Positions 7,873-17,451 of a DNA stretch of 33,143 bases are shown in pieces. Source of the DNA: Candidatus Nomurabacteria bacterium (GTDB lineage Bacteria; Patescibacteriota; Minisyncoccia; Phycocordibacterales; UBA9973). The position numbers and the translations under genes were made by a program. Below the pieces are notes generated by a model. It saw only the letters and a list, made by a program, of their open reading frames with translations. It did no database searches and had not been told where the DNA came from. The DNA is taken from positions 1 to 33,143 of the forward strand of contig DAIEQH010000004.1 in NCBI GenBank assembly GCA_027347985.1. Direction: 5' to 3'. The stretch's first letter is position 1; the number at the start of each line of letters is the position of its first letter.

Positions 7873-9372
7873 TTATTCTTTACGTAAAAACAAAGGCTCT
7901 GCTGGTTTTTTGTTTTCTTTAATTAATTTTTTGAGTTTTTCATTTGTCTCTGGCATGACAGGGTTTAACATTCGAGCGATTTGATATAATTCTAAAACCA
8001 TTTCTTTTATCATTTCTTTTCCTTTTTTCTCATCGGTTTTTATAACTTTGAAAGGTTCTGTCTCTTGAATCTTTTTATCAAGATCTTGTATTTTCCCCCA
8101 AATAAAATCCATCACTTTTTTAAGGTCAAATTCTTCATAGATATTAAAATATTCTGTGAAATCCGTTCGGGCTGGAATCTCTGGACACTTCTCTAAATAT
8201 TTTTCGGAAAGAGTCAAAATTCTAGAAGATAAATTCCCCAATCCATTTGCTAGGCCAGAATTATATGCATCTTTGAAACGCTTCATAGTGAAAGGGCTAT
8301 CCTCAAAATTACTTACTTCTTTCAATAAGAAAAATCTCAATGCATCTACGCTGTATTCATCTACAACGTCTTTCGGGTCAACTCCATTGCCGAGCGTTTT
8401 AGACATTCTGATTCCGCCTTCGCCTGTGATAAAGCCATTTACAACTATTTGATGAGAATTCGGTATTCCTGCCGCAAAAAGCATCGCTTGCCACATAGCT
8501 CCTTGAAAACGAGTATTATCTTTTCCACAATACTGCGTCGGGTTGCCATTCACCCAATATTTTTCAAAAAGATTTTCATCACCACCCCCTACCCCCTCCT
8601 CCACGAGGTGGGGAGTATTCTCAGGCCAGCCTAAAGTAGAAATATAATTAACCAAAGCATCAAACCAAACATACATCACATGATCTTTGTCTCCTGGTAC
8701 TTCTATTCCCCAAGGCATTTTAGACTTGAGTCTGGAGATAGAAAAATCTTGAAGACCGTTTTCTACGAATGTTTTTATTTCATTGAAACGAAAATCCGGC
8801 ACAATAAACTTTGGGTTCTTTTCATAAAAATCTAAAAGTTTTTCTCCAAAAGCAGAATATTTGAAAAAATAATTTTCTTCTTTTATCATCTCAAGCGGAC
8901 GTCCGGGATGGACAAGACATTCTCCACTGTCATTCAATTCAGAATCTGTCTTTTCGCTTTCACAACCGATACAATACTTCGCTTCGTAATTTTTTTTATA
9001 AATAAAACCGTTATCTGCCACTAATTTCCAAAAATATTGCGCTGATTTTATGTGATGCGGGTCAGTAGTACGAACAAAATGAACATCTTCACTCACTCCA
9101 AACATTTTCAATTGTTTTTTAAATGTTTCAAAGCCTTGATCTACAAAATTTTGCACTTCCTTTCCCTCTTCTTTTGCTCTTTCATAAATTTTTATTCCAT
9201 GTTCATCCGTGCCAGTATTGAAATATACATCAAATCCTGCAAGTTTTTTGGAGCGGGCTATAGCATCTGCTCGCACGAGTTCAAGTGCATGCCCCATATG
9301 AAGGGGGGCGTTTACATAAGGCAATGTCGTTGTGATATAGAAACTATTTTTCATCCCATTAGAAACCTCCAT
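7873..9372 (-). CDS. metG: Methionyl-tRNA synthetase (probable start MKNSFYITT at ~9354)
   Basis: FYITTTLPYVNAPLHMGHALE, NTGTDEHGIKI, RMSKTLGNGVDP. Confidence 0.96.
   Translation of the reverse strand: MEVSNGMKNSFYITTTLPYVNAPLHMGHALELVRADAIARSKKLAGFDVYFNTGTDEHGIKIYERAKEEGKEVQNFVDQGFETFKKQLKMFGVSEDVHFVRTTDPHHIKSAQYFWKLVADNGFIYKKNYEAKYCIGCESEKTDSELNDSGECLVHPGRPLEMIKEENYFFKYSAFGEKLLDFYEKNPKFIVPDFRFNEIKTFVENGLQDFSISRLKSKMPWGIEVPGDKDHVMYVWFDALVNYISTLGWPENTPHLVEEGVGGGDENLFEKYWVNGNPTQYCGKDNTRFQGAMWQAMLFAAGIPNSHQIVVNGFITGEGGIRMSKTLGNGVDPKDVVDEYSVDALRFFLLKEVSNFEDSPFTMKRFKDAYNSGLANGLGNLSSRILTLSEKYLEKCPEIPARTDFTEYFNIYEEFDLKKVMDFIWGKIQDLDKKIQETEPFKVIKTDEKKGKEMIKEMVLELYQIARMLNPVMPETNEKLKKLIKENKKPAEPLFLRKE
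8583..8616. repeat. G/C-rich partly palindromic insertion in metG (possible diverged relative of the DUF559 family)
   Basis: CACCCCCTACCCCCTCCTCCACGAGGTGGGGAG; encodes TPHLVEEGVGGG. Confidence 0.6.
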
Positions 9373-9431
9373 AAATATTTTAAGTAGTTAATTTTAACAC
9401 TAATATGTACATCTTATAATTTCTAACGGGA
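9355..9431. repeat. Second inverted-repeat-bounded intergenic element (AI-2E permease-metG), arms TCCCATTAGAA / TTCTAACGGGA
   Basis: Same arm sequence as 5358-5474 with one substitution. Contains the AI-2E stop codon and lies at the metG start. Confidence 0.7.
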
Positions 9432-10505
9432 TTCATTTTGTATAGCCCTAGCAAGAGTTTTATGTTTTTCAACATCACTTAATAATTCCATTAAAAATAC
9501 AGCTACGGGGATAGCGAGAACTAAACCCCAAAATCCACCTAATTCAAAACCCACCACAGCAGCAATAATCACAACAAGAGGAGAAAGACCTACTACACTC
9601 TTTATGACAAGTGGAGAAAAAAGGAAGACTTCAAATTGATGCAATATTATATAGGCTCCAGTGACCATAAGAGCGCTCGAAAAGCCACCAGAAAGATAAG
9701 AAAAAGAAAAAGCTGGAATAAGTGCGACTAAAATACCATAAGGGACAAGCTCCATTATTCCTGCAATCAAAGCCAAGAGAAGGGCGTATTGTATGCCCAT
9801 GAGAGAAAGCATGAGATAAGTCAAAATAGCAATAAGGATACCCAAGAGCATTTGTCCTTTCATCCACAATGCAATCTTTCTGCGAGAACGTTCCCAAAGA
9901 TCAACAGCATATTCTTCATACTCTATCGGCAAAATAATTCTTAGAAACTTTTCAATGCCTTTCTCTTGAATCGAAAGATAAAAAGAAATAAGAACGATAA
10001 GTATTACGTTGAAAATGCTACCGAATGCCACAGAAAGCACTTGGAAAAATCCTCCAGAAAGATTTGTGATGAAAGCTCTGGAAGTTTCTAGAAGAGTTGT
10101 CAAAGACAAACTATGAGAAAGATTGCCTATAATATCTTTAGCACCACCAAATGCACCACTTTTGAAATAATTTAAGATTGCAGAGTCTGGTATATAAGCG
10201 GATAGGAAAACAGAAAAATTATAAATTTCAGTTATTAGGAGAGGAACAAAAAGATAAAACAAAAGAGCTAAGATGGCAATGGTAAATATATATATAATGA
10301 CTACGGCCAAAACTCTGTTTATTTTAAATCTCTTGAAAAAAGGTATAGCCGACTCCACAAAAGAAGCGAGCATTATAGCAGTTAAGATTACAAGAAGAAC
10401 ATCTCGTAAAAACCAAATCAAAAAAAATCCGAGGGCCACTAGAAAAAATCGGATTATTGTGCCGGTAGTTATTGAAATAGAATTGGTATTACCTTTAGGA
10501 GGCAT
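9423..10505 (-). CDS. AI-2E family transporter (PerM/TqsA-like membrane protein)
   Basis: Multiple TM segments with typical WMKGQMLLGILIAILTYLMLSLMGIQYALLLALIAGIMELVPYGILVALIPA. Confidence 0.88.
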   Translation of the reverse strand: MPPKGNTNSISITTGTIIRFFLVALGFFLIWFLRDVLLVILTAIMLASFVESAIPFFKRFKINRVLAVVIIYIFTIAILALLFYLFVPLLITEIYNFSVFLSAYIPDSAILNYFKSGAFGGAKDIIGNLSHSLSLTTLLETSRAFITNLSGGFFQVLSVAFGSIFNVILIVLISFYLSIQEKGIEKFLRIILPIEYEEYAVDLWERSRRKIALWMKGQMLLGILIAILTYLMLSLMGIQYALLLALIAGIMELVPYGILVALIPAFSFSYLSGGFSSALMVTGAYIILHQFEVFLFSPLVIKSVVGLSPLVVIIAAVVGFELGGFWGLVLAIPVAVFLMELLSDVEKHKTLARAIQNESR

Positions 10506-10528
10506 ACGCGTATAATAACATATAATAT

Positions 10529-11797
10529 CTAAAATTTCAGTATTTTGGAAAACTTGGACTTGTCTTTAAAAGGCCCAATAAGAGCTAGGTTTAGCTTGTT
10601 GTTTTTGAAGATAGAGTTGGCTAGAAGTTTTATATCTTCTGCTTTTACTTTCCTGATCTCATTTGCTTTTTCTTCCGATTTTTTTACTTCGCGTTTCAAA
10701 ACTTCTTGTAAGCCATAAAAGCCTGCAATATCATCACTGGACTCTAGAGAGAGTTTCATATTGCCTATCAAAAATTCTTTTACTTTATTTAATTCCTCAT
10801 CACTAACTTTTTCTTTTTTTAATCTATCACATTCAAAAAGAACCGCTTTTAAAACTTCCTCTATCCTCTTATTATCTACGCCAGCAGAAACTTGTAGAAA
10901 TCCATGGTCAGTATAAGAATCGTTATAGGCACGTACATAATATCCGACTCCCATTTCTTCTCTTAATTTTTGGAAAAGTCTTGAACTCATCCCCCCTCCT
11001 AAAACTCCCGCTAAAACAGAAAGGGTGGCATTTTTTTTACTAAATAAATCCTGACTACGGACTCCTAAGACAAAATGAGTTTGATCTGTTTTTTTGAAAT
11101 TAACCAATACTTCCGGCTTCTTTTGATTTTCTTTCACTTTCAATTTTGGGGATTTTTTGCCACGCGGAACTTTAGCAAAAACTTTTTTTACTTCCTTCAA
11201 TACATCACTTTCTTTCACTTGCCCTGCGACGACTATCACTGTGGCCTCTGGTAAATAATGCGCTTTTTTATATTTCACAAAATCATCACGTTTCATGGCC
11301 AAAATATTTTTCTTTTCACCAGCAATATTCCAGCCAGCTGGTTGGTCGCCATACAAAAGCTCCATCATCAAATCTTGGACATGCCTATTGGGCATGTCTT
11401 CATACATATTTATCTCTTCTATTATCACTCCTTTTTCTTTATGCATTTCAGCTTCTGGAAAAGTGGAATTCAAATAGATGTCAGAGACCACGTCAAAAAT
11501 TTGTTTAAAGTGTTTTGCGTCAGCTTTGGCATAATATCCTGTATATTCTTGTGCGGTAAAAGCATTGTATTGAGAGCCAAGTGTATCCAACTCTTTTGAG
11601 ATATCTATTGCTTTGGGCCTTTTGACCGTCCCTTTAAAACACATATGCTCCAAAAAGTGTGATAAACCATTTATCTTTTTTGTTTCATATTTAGAACCAG
11701 CTTCTACTAATACTAAAACAGTCGCCGTCGGGTTGTCCTTCATCGGCACTGTGATGACTCGCAGACCATTTTTTAAAACTTTTTTTGTGAATTTCAT
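10529..11797 (-). CDS. M16 family zinc peptidase (processing-peptidase-like)
   Basis: HFLEHMCFKGT (HxxEH), EAGSKYE, GGGMSSRLFQKLREEMGVGYYVRAY. Confidence 0.94.
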   Translation of the reverse strand: MKFTKKVLKNGLRVITVPMKDNPTATVLVLVEAGSKYETKKINGLSHFLEHMCFKGTVKRPKAIDISKELDTLGSQYNAFTAQEYTGYYAKADAKHFKQIFDVVSDIYLNSTFPEAEMHKEKGVIIEEINMYEDMPNRHVQDLMMELLYGDQPAGWNIAGEKKNILAMKRDDFVKYKKAHYLPEATVIVVAGQVKESDVLKEVKKVFAKVPRGKKSPKLKVKENQKKPEVLVNFKKTDQTHFVLGVRSQDLFSKKNATLSVLAGVLGGGMSSRLFQKLREEMGVGYYVRAYNDSYTDHGFLQVSAGVDNKRIEEVLKAVLFECDRLKKEKVSDEELNKVKEFLIGNMKLSLESSDDIAGFYGLQEVLKREVKKSEEKANEIRKVKAEDIKLLANSIFKNNKLNLALIGPFKDKSKFSKILKF

Positions 11798-13111
11798 TTA
11801 GATTTTGTCTTGTATATATTTTTTTAAACTTTCTACTTTTATTCTCTCCTGCTCGCCTGTATCTCTGTCGCGGACGGTCACCGTATTATCCGTCAGAGTG
11901 TCAAAGTCCACAACAATACAAAATGGCGTGCCTATTTCGTCCTGACGGCGGTAACGCTTGCCGATATTACCATTGTCATCCCACATCACACGGCCAAATT
12001 CTGCTTTAAGCGGGGCAAAAACTTTTTCATTGGCATATTCTACAAGTTCGGGTTTATTTTTCAGTAACGGTGAAACAGCACAGATAACTGGCGCCATAGA
12101 AGGTTTAAACTTTAAATATGAACGTATTTCTCCATCTTTTTCATCTTCAGCATAAGAAGAAAGTAAAATAGCCAGCACCGCTCTATCGACACCAAAAGTA
12201 GGCTCTATAACGTGCGGAATAATTTTTCCGCTTTTTTCCTCATCAATATAATCTAATTTGTGATTTTTTAAATCAAAATCTGTCCTATAAGCTAGACCAA
12301 AAAGTTCTTTCTGCCCGAAAGGATATTCAAACTCAAAATCAACTGTCCTGCTAGAATAATGAGCCCTGTCTTCTTTTGGTATTTCAAGTTCATGCACTTT
12401 ACCCATATCGATACCTATCTCTTCCATCCAATCAAGCATCTCACCTTTCCAATATTCAAAATATTTTTCCCAATCTTCACTTCTGACAAAATATTCTATC
12501 TCCATCTGTTCAAATTCACGAACTCTGAAAATAAAATCTCGTGGAGTTATTTCGTTTCTAAATGCTTTACCAATTTGCGCCATGCCAAAAGGAAGTTTCG
12601 GATGAAAAGCGTCAACTGTGTTTTTGAAATTCACAAACATTCCTTGCGCTGTTTCTGGACGCAAATACGAAATCGCCGAAGAATCATCCGATGCTCCCAC
12701 TTTTGTCTGAAACATCATATTGAACTGTTGTGGGCTTTTTAGTTTTCCATCACAATCAGGACAGGTTTTTGCATGTCCGTGTATATCTAATGAAATTTGA
12801 TCAGTTCGAAAACGATGACCACAATTTATACACTCGGACATCGGGTCGGCAAAACCGGCGACATGACCGGATGCCTGCCAGACTTCCTGACGCATCAGGA
12901 TAGCTGCGTCCACCCCGTACATATCGCGTCTGTTGTCCACAAATTTTTTCCACCAATTCTGTTTAATATTATTTTTCAAAGCCACTCCGAAATGCCCCCA
13001 ATCATAGGTGCCAGCTAGCCCGCCATATATTTCAGAACCTGGGAAAATAAATCCCCGTCTTTTACAAAGTGAAACTATTTTTTCCATTAAATTATTTTCT
13101 TCTGTTTTCAT
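11798..13111 (-). CDS. glyS: Glycyl-tRNA synthetase (single-subunit dimeric type)
   Basis: RRGFIFPGSEIYGGLAGTYDWGHFGVALKNNIK, ASGHVAGFADPMSECINC, LRPETAQGMFVNFKN, IEPTFGVDRAVLAIL. Confidence 0.95.
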   Translation of the reverse strand: MKTEENNLMEKIVSLCKRRGFIFPGSEIYGGLAGTYDWGHFGVALKNNIKQNWWKKFVDNRRDMYGVDAAILMRQEVWQASGHVAGFADPMSECINCGHRFRTDQISLDIHGHAKTCPDCDGKLKSPQQFNMMFQTKVGASDDSSAISYLRPETAQGMFVNFKNTVDAFHPKLPFGMAQIGKAFRNEITPRDFIFRVREFEQMEIEYFVRSEDWEKYFEYWKGEMLDWMEEIGIDMGKVHELEIPKEDRAHYSSRTVDFEFEYPFGQKELFGLAYRTDFDLKNHKLDYIDEEKSGKIIPHVIEPTFGVDRAVLAILLSSYAEDEKDGEIRSYLKFKPSMAPVICAVSPLLKNKPELVEYANEKVFAPLKAEFGRVMWDDNGNIGKRYRRQDEIGTPFCIVVDFDTLTDNTVTVRDRDTGEQERIKVESLKKYIQDKI

Positions 13112-13115
13112 ACAA

Positions 13116-15047
13116 TTATTCTACAACCCTGCTCCCATTAGCAGGAAAATTCGGGTCGTTTAAAAGCCTAGTATCAAGCGACGCCTTATTGACTCTCACA
13201 TCCACATTAGCAAAATCATCGTGTCCGGTCAAAACTGTATCATTTAAAAGTATGGGCGTGGTGCCGACTTGGGAAAGCGAAGGAGTGAGCTCTACTTGGA
13301 AAGAAACATTTCTATCTGCATTTGTGATCCCCGTTCCTCTTTTAATTGTACCTATATTCCAAGTTATTTGTTTCGTAGTGTCATCGTAACTTAAATCTTC
13401 ACTCGATGGAGAAGATGACCCCACAAAACGGACCCATGAAGGAAGAGTAGAGGTTACCTGCCCTTTTGAAATATTATTGGCAGTATTAGAAAGAGACCAA
13501 ACTATAGTATAAGTTGTCTTTTGTTCTACTTTCGGAGGAATCGGTCCGCTGTTTGTAAAAGCACCAGAACTAAATAGCGCTTTAGTGGAAAGACCAACAT
13601 CAGAAATAATTTTTATAACTTTAGATTCTCCGCTAGTTAATTGCTTGATCGCATTACCATCTCCTTCTTGTCCCCCAGTGATAGAGACATCTATGTTAAT
13701 AGACGGAGAAGATAAGATTCCACCTGAAGCGGAGAAAAGTGAGAGGGGAGAGAAAGAAAAAGAGACAGAACCAGAATCACTAGGATTTACCTCTGCAAAA
13801 TTGCTTATAGAATTTTTATCCCAGACTATCACACCTTGCGATGAATTATAAAAACCCTGCCCTGCTGATATTGTCTTGCGATTGACTGCATTCCCAGAAA
13901 TTTTCGCACGAATCTCTAAATTACTTATTTTCGTTTCTAAATTGTTCGCCCATTGTATTTGTCCCGATATCGGAGTTTTGGTATCTATCGCATATTCGCT
14001 CTGATAAACGCCATTTACTAGTAACCTTGCTTCTATCGAGGATTTTGTTATTGAAACAGTATGTTCTAAAGAATTGAAAACGACTCCGATCTGAGATTTA
14101 TCTCCATCAGATTGAGATCCACTCCAAACACGAAATACTTTTTGCTCTCCAGCAGAAACATCAATCATTTTCCCGACTACAGAAATATTACGTTCTGCTC
14201 CGGGGGCTAAATCTCCTAAATCCCAAATATTATTGCCAAGAGTCGGAGCTGGTGTGGCAGAAGTAAACTGAAAGCCAATAGGATAATCAACTTTCAGCAA
14301 CATATTGGAAACTGGCTTGGTAGAATTGAGAGTTGCCTTCACATTAAGAGTGATATCTTGGTTTGAACTCATTTCGGTAGGAGCATCAACAGAGAGATTT
14401 ATTGGAGTAGAATTGATAGAAACATCATAGAACTTATCTTTAACAAAGATGGCGTTAGATCCTTCAACTCTGTATTCTAGAGAAATTTTTATTTGACGGG
14501 TGCTACCTTGCTCTCCAAATAAAACCAACTTAACATTTTCATTTTTTATACCTCCTGCTGGAATGGTCCCCAAAGAAATACGCATATGTTCGTTGTCTTC
14601 TCCAGAAACAGTCGCAGAGCTTTTTGGATATTCCACTACCATATCAACCAAATCTAAAGGAGAATTATTTCTATTTACTATTTCAAGCAAAAGAGGATAC
14701 TCTTCTCCCCCAGCAGTGAAAGCATTACTAAGCACAGAAATATCAATATTGTCGTTTGAAACAGTATTGCCTTTGGCAAAAAACATATAAGCAGCATATC
14801 CTACAGCCAAAACAAAAAATATTATTGAAAATATAAAAAATTTTTTAAACATAGATGTCTTTTTAAAAAAATTCTCTTCTAAATTTTTATTTGAATCTTC
14901 CCTTTTTTCCCAAGAATCCATCACTTCCCTCTTTTGAAAGTGAGGAAAACTGTCACGGTGCTCTATCTTCGTTTCGTAATTTTTATTGAAGAGCTTACTT
15001 TTCAACTCTTCTATTTTGTTTAATTTATCCTTATCGTAAGGTGGCAT
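13116..15047 (-). CDS. Large membrane-anchored extracellular protein with repeated DUF11/CARDB-like beta domains
   Basis: N-terminal cytoplasmic segment, one TM (FFIFSIIFFVLAVGYAAYMFF), then several beta-sandwich-like repeats (NNIWDLGDLAPGAERNISV; QITWNIGTIKRGTG). Confidence 0.6.
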   Translation of the reverse strand: MPPYDKDKLNKIEELKSKLFNKNYETKIEHRDSFPHFQKREVMDSWEKREDSNKNLEENFFKKTSMFKKFFIFSIIFFVLAVGYAAYMFFAKGNTVSNDNIDISVLSNAFTAGGEEYPLLLEIVNRNNSPLDLVDMVVEYPKSSATVSGEDNEHMRISLGTIPAGGIKNENVKLVLFGEQGSTRQIKISLEYRVEGSNAIFVKDKFYDVSINSTPINLSVDAPTEMSSNQDITLNVKATLNSTKPVSNMLLKVDYPIGFQFTSATPAPTLGNNIWDLGDLAPGAERNISVVGKMIDVSAGEQKVFRVWSGSQSDGDKSQIGVVFNSLEHTVSITKSSIEARLLVNGVYQSEYAIDTKTPISGQIQWANNLETKISNLEIRAKISGNAVNRKTISAGQGFYNSSQGVIVWDKNSISNFAEVNPSDSGSVSFSFSPLSLFSASGGILSSPSINIDVSITGGQEGDGNAIKQLTSGESKVIKIISDVGLSTKALFSSGAFTNSGPIPPKVEQKTTYTIVWSLSNTANNISKGQVTSTLPSWVRFVGSSSPSSEDLSYDDTTKQITWNIGTIKRGTGITNADRNVSFQVELTPSLSQVGTTPILLNDTVLTGHDDFANVDVRVNKASLDTRLLNDPNFPANGSRVVE

Positions 15048-15066
15048 TATATGATTATACCATAAT

Positions 15067-15645
15067 CTATAAATGTGTCTCCTTTAAAGCTTTGTTGATT
15101 TGGCTTAAAATTTTTGTCCTATTTTCGGAAACTTTATACATTAATTCTTCTTCAAATGGCGACTTGATAAAGTCCTTTAATGTTTCATCGCCACCTATAT
15201 ACCCCAAGTTATTCAAAATACGCAAGACGATGATAGCCTCGATATTTCTCAGTTCTTCTTTCGTTTCAGCTTTCTCTAAGACGGACAAACCATTTAACAA
15301 ATCAAGAAATAAATCTCTGTTTGGATCTTCTCCAGCCAGCAAGCGTTTTAATAATCTTGAAATACTTGAAAAAACTTCTAAAATCTTTGGGTCCGAAAGA
15401 TTTTCTAATTTATTTGTTTTAGAAGCACTCGTAATTCTCCAAAAATCTTTCCCTTTTACAAAATCAATTTTAAGATATGAAAAATCTTGTAAAACAAAAC
15501 GTAACTTTGAAGATATTTTCCGCACACCTTGCGCCGAAGCATATATCATCCCTAAGTCGCGGGTAAAAATGGAATAATATTTTCCGGTCTCTCCGAAATT
15601 ATTACTTCCTAATATCAAACCCTCTGTGTGATAAATGTGATGCAT
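15067..15645 (-). CDS. recO: DNA repair protein RecO
   Basis: EGLILGSNNFGETGKYYSIFTRDLGMIYASAQGVRKISSKLR, typical RecO N-terminal OB fold. Confidence 0.8.
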   Translation of the reverse strand: MHHIYHTEGLILGSNNFGETGKYYSIFTRDLGMIYASAQGVRKISSKLRFVLQDFSYLKIDFVKGKDFWRITSASKTNKLENLSDPKILEVFSSISRLLKRLLAGEDPNRDLFLDLLNGLSVLEKAETKEELRNIEAIIVLRILNNLGYIGGDETLKDFIKSPFEEELMYKVSENRTKILSQINKALKETHL

Positions 15646-15651
15646 ATATTA

Positions 15652-16212
15652 CTAAAACATTTTTTCCAAAGACTCCAAGAGTTGTGGCAATTGTGTACAA
15701 CCCTCCCAACCACTCAAATGTCCACCATTTGGTATGGAAATTAAACCACAAGAAAGTTTCTCTGCTAAATATTCTGCATTAGAAAACGGAACATTCATAT
15801 CATTATCTCCGTGAACTACAGCAAAATGGTTACAAACATTTTTAATCTTTTCAAAATTAAAAGGTGTGTTCAAAAATTTATCTACTAATTCATAACCATC
15901 TTTCTTTATTTCAAAAGCTGGTCCAGAGACAAGGATCGCTCCTCCAATTTTCTGACTTTTATCTAAACTTTCTAAATATCGCAAAATAGCTGGACTTCCT
16001 AAAGAGTGCCCAACTAAAAATATCTCTTTTGTTGGTTTTTCTACGGCATTTTTTATAGTCTGTATCCATTCTTCTTTTATGGGAGCTTCTGGACTAGGCA
16101 TTGGCAAAGCACATGCATAAATATCTTTTTTATTTAATTCCCCCATAAGCCAAGGCCTCCATCCCCCATTTGGCTTCCCTTCAAACCCATGTATCATAAA
16201 TACTTTTTTCAT
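15652..16212 (-). CDS. Alpha/beta hydrolase (RBBP9/YdeN-like serine hydrolase)
   Basis: FMIHGFEGKPNGGWRPWL, LVGHSLGSPAILRYL nucleophile elbow, VHGDNDMNVPF, NGGHL. Confidence 0.85.
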   Translation of the reverse strand: MKKVFMIHGFEGKPNGGWRPWLMGELNKKDIYACALPMPSPEAPIKEEWIQTIKNAVEKPTKEIFLVGHSLGSPAILRYLESLDKSQKIGGAILVSGPAFEIKKDGYELVDKFLNTPFNFEKIKNVCNHFAVVHGDNDMNVPFSNAEYLAEKLSCGLISIPNGGHLSGWEGCTQLPQLLESLEKMF

Positions 16213-16252
16213 AATTAAATTTTATCACATTTACTAGCTCAAAAAAACATTA

Positions 16253-16288
16253 CTTAACACTTTTAGACGATAGGATAAATATGTTAAG
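16253..16288. repeat. Cas2-like-1 flanking palindromic repeat (downstream copy)
   Basis: CTTAACACTTTTAGACGATAGGATAAATATGTTAAG; shares TAACACTTTTAGACGATAGGAT with the upstream copy. Confidence 0.92.
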
Positions 16289-16292
16289 AGAA

Positions 16293-16763
16293 TTATTGTT
16301 TTTTTCTAAGATTATACACCTTAACACCATCATTAACTTTTAAATATTTCAGTCTTTCAATAAATTCCTTCGGCAAGGGGCCAGAACCGATCCAGACACT
16401 CTTTTGAACCATTTCAAAATCCCATTCTTTTATTTGATTCCTGATCCATGTTCTGACTTTCCTCTTTGTTTCTGGTATATCAAATATTATGAGAACCTTG
16501 TTGTCTTTCAATGGTTTCCGTTCCACTTTTCTATATGGGTTTTGAAAAAATATCTTCCCTTTTTGAGAAAGACAAAGGGTGTCATTTTTATCTTCTAAAA
16601 TTCCGCGTTTCTTTAACCTATATATGTTTTGATAATATGCATTTTGAGAAATTTTACGCTTTTTCTGTATTCGCTCCCATAAAATCTTTTTCCTTATGGA
16701 AGTGGAACGACAAGAAAGAAGAAAAGCAATTAATTCATCGGTAAAAGTTGTTTCGTAATACAT
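16293..16763 (-). CDS. wHTH + Cas2/PaaX-C-like protein, copy 1 (no CRISPR or cas1 in window)
   Basis: N-terminal winged helix (SQNAYYQNIYRLKKRGILEDKNDTLCLSQKG) and ferredoxin-like VLIIFDIPETKRKVRTWIRNQIKEWDFEMVQKSVWIGSGPLPKEF, strongly similar to the ORF at 24564-25073. Confidence 0.75.
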   Translation of the reverse strand: MYYETTFTDELIAFLLSCRSTSIRKKILWERIQKKRKISQNAYYQNIYRLKKRGILEDKNDTLCLSQKGKIFFQNPYRKVERKPLKDNKVLIIFDIPETKRKVRTWIRNQIKEWDFEMVQKSVWIGSGPLPKEFIERLKYLKVNDGVKVYNLRKKQ

Positions 16764-16780
16764 CTTAATATTATACTACA

Positions 16781-16812
16781 TAACACTTTTAGACGATAGG
16801 ATGAAAGTGTTA
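16781..16812. repeat. Cas2-like-1 flanking palindromic repeat (upstream copy)
   Basis: TAACACTTTTAGACGATAGGATGAAAGTGTTA, 9-bp perfect arms. Confidence 0.92.
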
Positions 16813-16831
16813 AGAATGATAAAAAATCATA

Positions 16832-17446
16832 TTATTCAACTGAAAAAATACCTTCGGCTAATTTAAGAAATTGATTTTTCCTATCAATAACCCCACGTTC
16901 ATGCATTATGATAACTTTTCCTATTTTTTTAAATGTTTTTGCAAAAGCAAATGCTTCTTCTGGTCCAAAAGTATAAAAAGTTCCTACTGGTAAAAGAGCA
17001 TAATCTACTTCAAGCTTTGCCACATCTATACCTGACGGATAAAACATATCACCTGGAAAATATATTTTTTTATCGTCCACGGTAATAAGAAAACCTAGAT
17101 TTTCTTTTAAGGAGACATTTGGACCATGATCAACGTCAAAGACAGAGATAGAAACATCTTCGATTTTAATTTGATTATCTCCTTTTATTTCTATAATTTC
17201 AGACAAAAGTTTCTCTTGACCTATGGACTCATGGCATTCATGATTTATGTAAAGCTTTTTGGGAGATAATTTTTTAATTTGCTCTAATGAAAAATGGTCT
17301 CCATGAATGTGAGATACCAACATGGCATCAACTTTAATATTTTCTAATTTTTCAACCGGTGTATGACTACCAATATCCACAGCCAAACGGAAACCTTTGT
17401 CGGTTTCAAAAATAAATCCAGATTGTTCAAACTTAATGATTTTCAT
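16832..17446 (-). CDS. Metallo-beta-lactamase fold hydrolase
   Basis: SHIHGDHFS motif, YFPGDMFY, IIMHERG. Confidence 0.85.
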   Translation of the reverse strand: MKIIKFEQSGFIFETDKGFRLAVDIGSHTPVEKLENIKVDAMLVSHIHGDHFSLEQIKKLSPKKLYINHECHESIGQEKLLSEIIEIKGDNQIKIEDVSISVFDVDHGPNVSLKENLGFLITVDDKKIYFPGDMFYPSGIDVAKLEVDYALLPVGTFYTFGPEEAFAFAKTFKKIGKVIIMHERGVIDRKNQFLKLAEGIFSVE

Positions 17447-17451
17447 TTGTT

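Noticed and set aside
13116-15047. Large beta-repeat protein as a possible novel adhesin or S-layer system
   Set aside because: Only one TM plus generic DUF11/CARDB-like domains; no sortase motif, partners or secretion genes nearby to support a specific claim.
15377-15403. AAAATCTTTGGGTCCGAAAGATTTT palindrome in recO
   Set aside because: Short AT-rich arms and no second copy seen in the window; insufficient to call a coding palindromic element.
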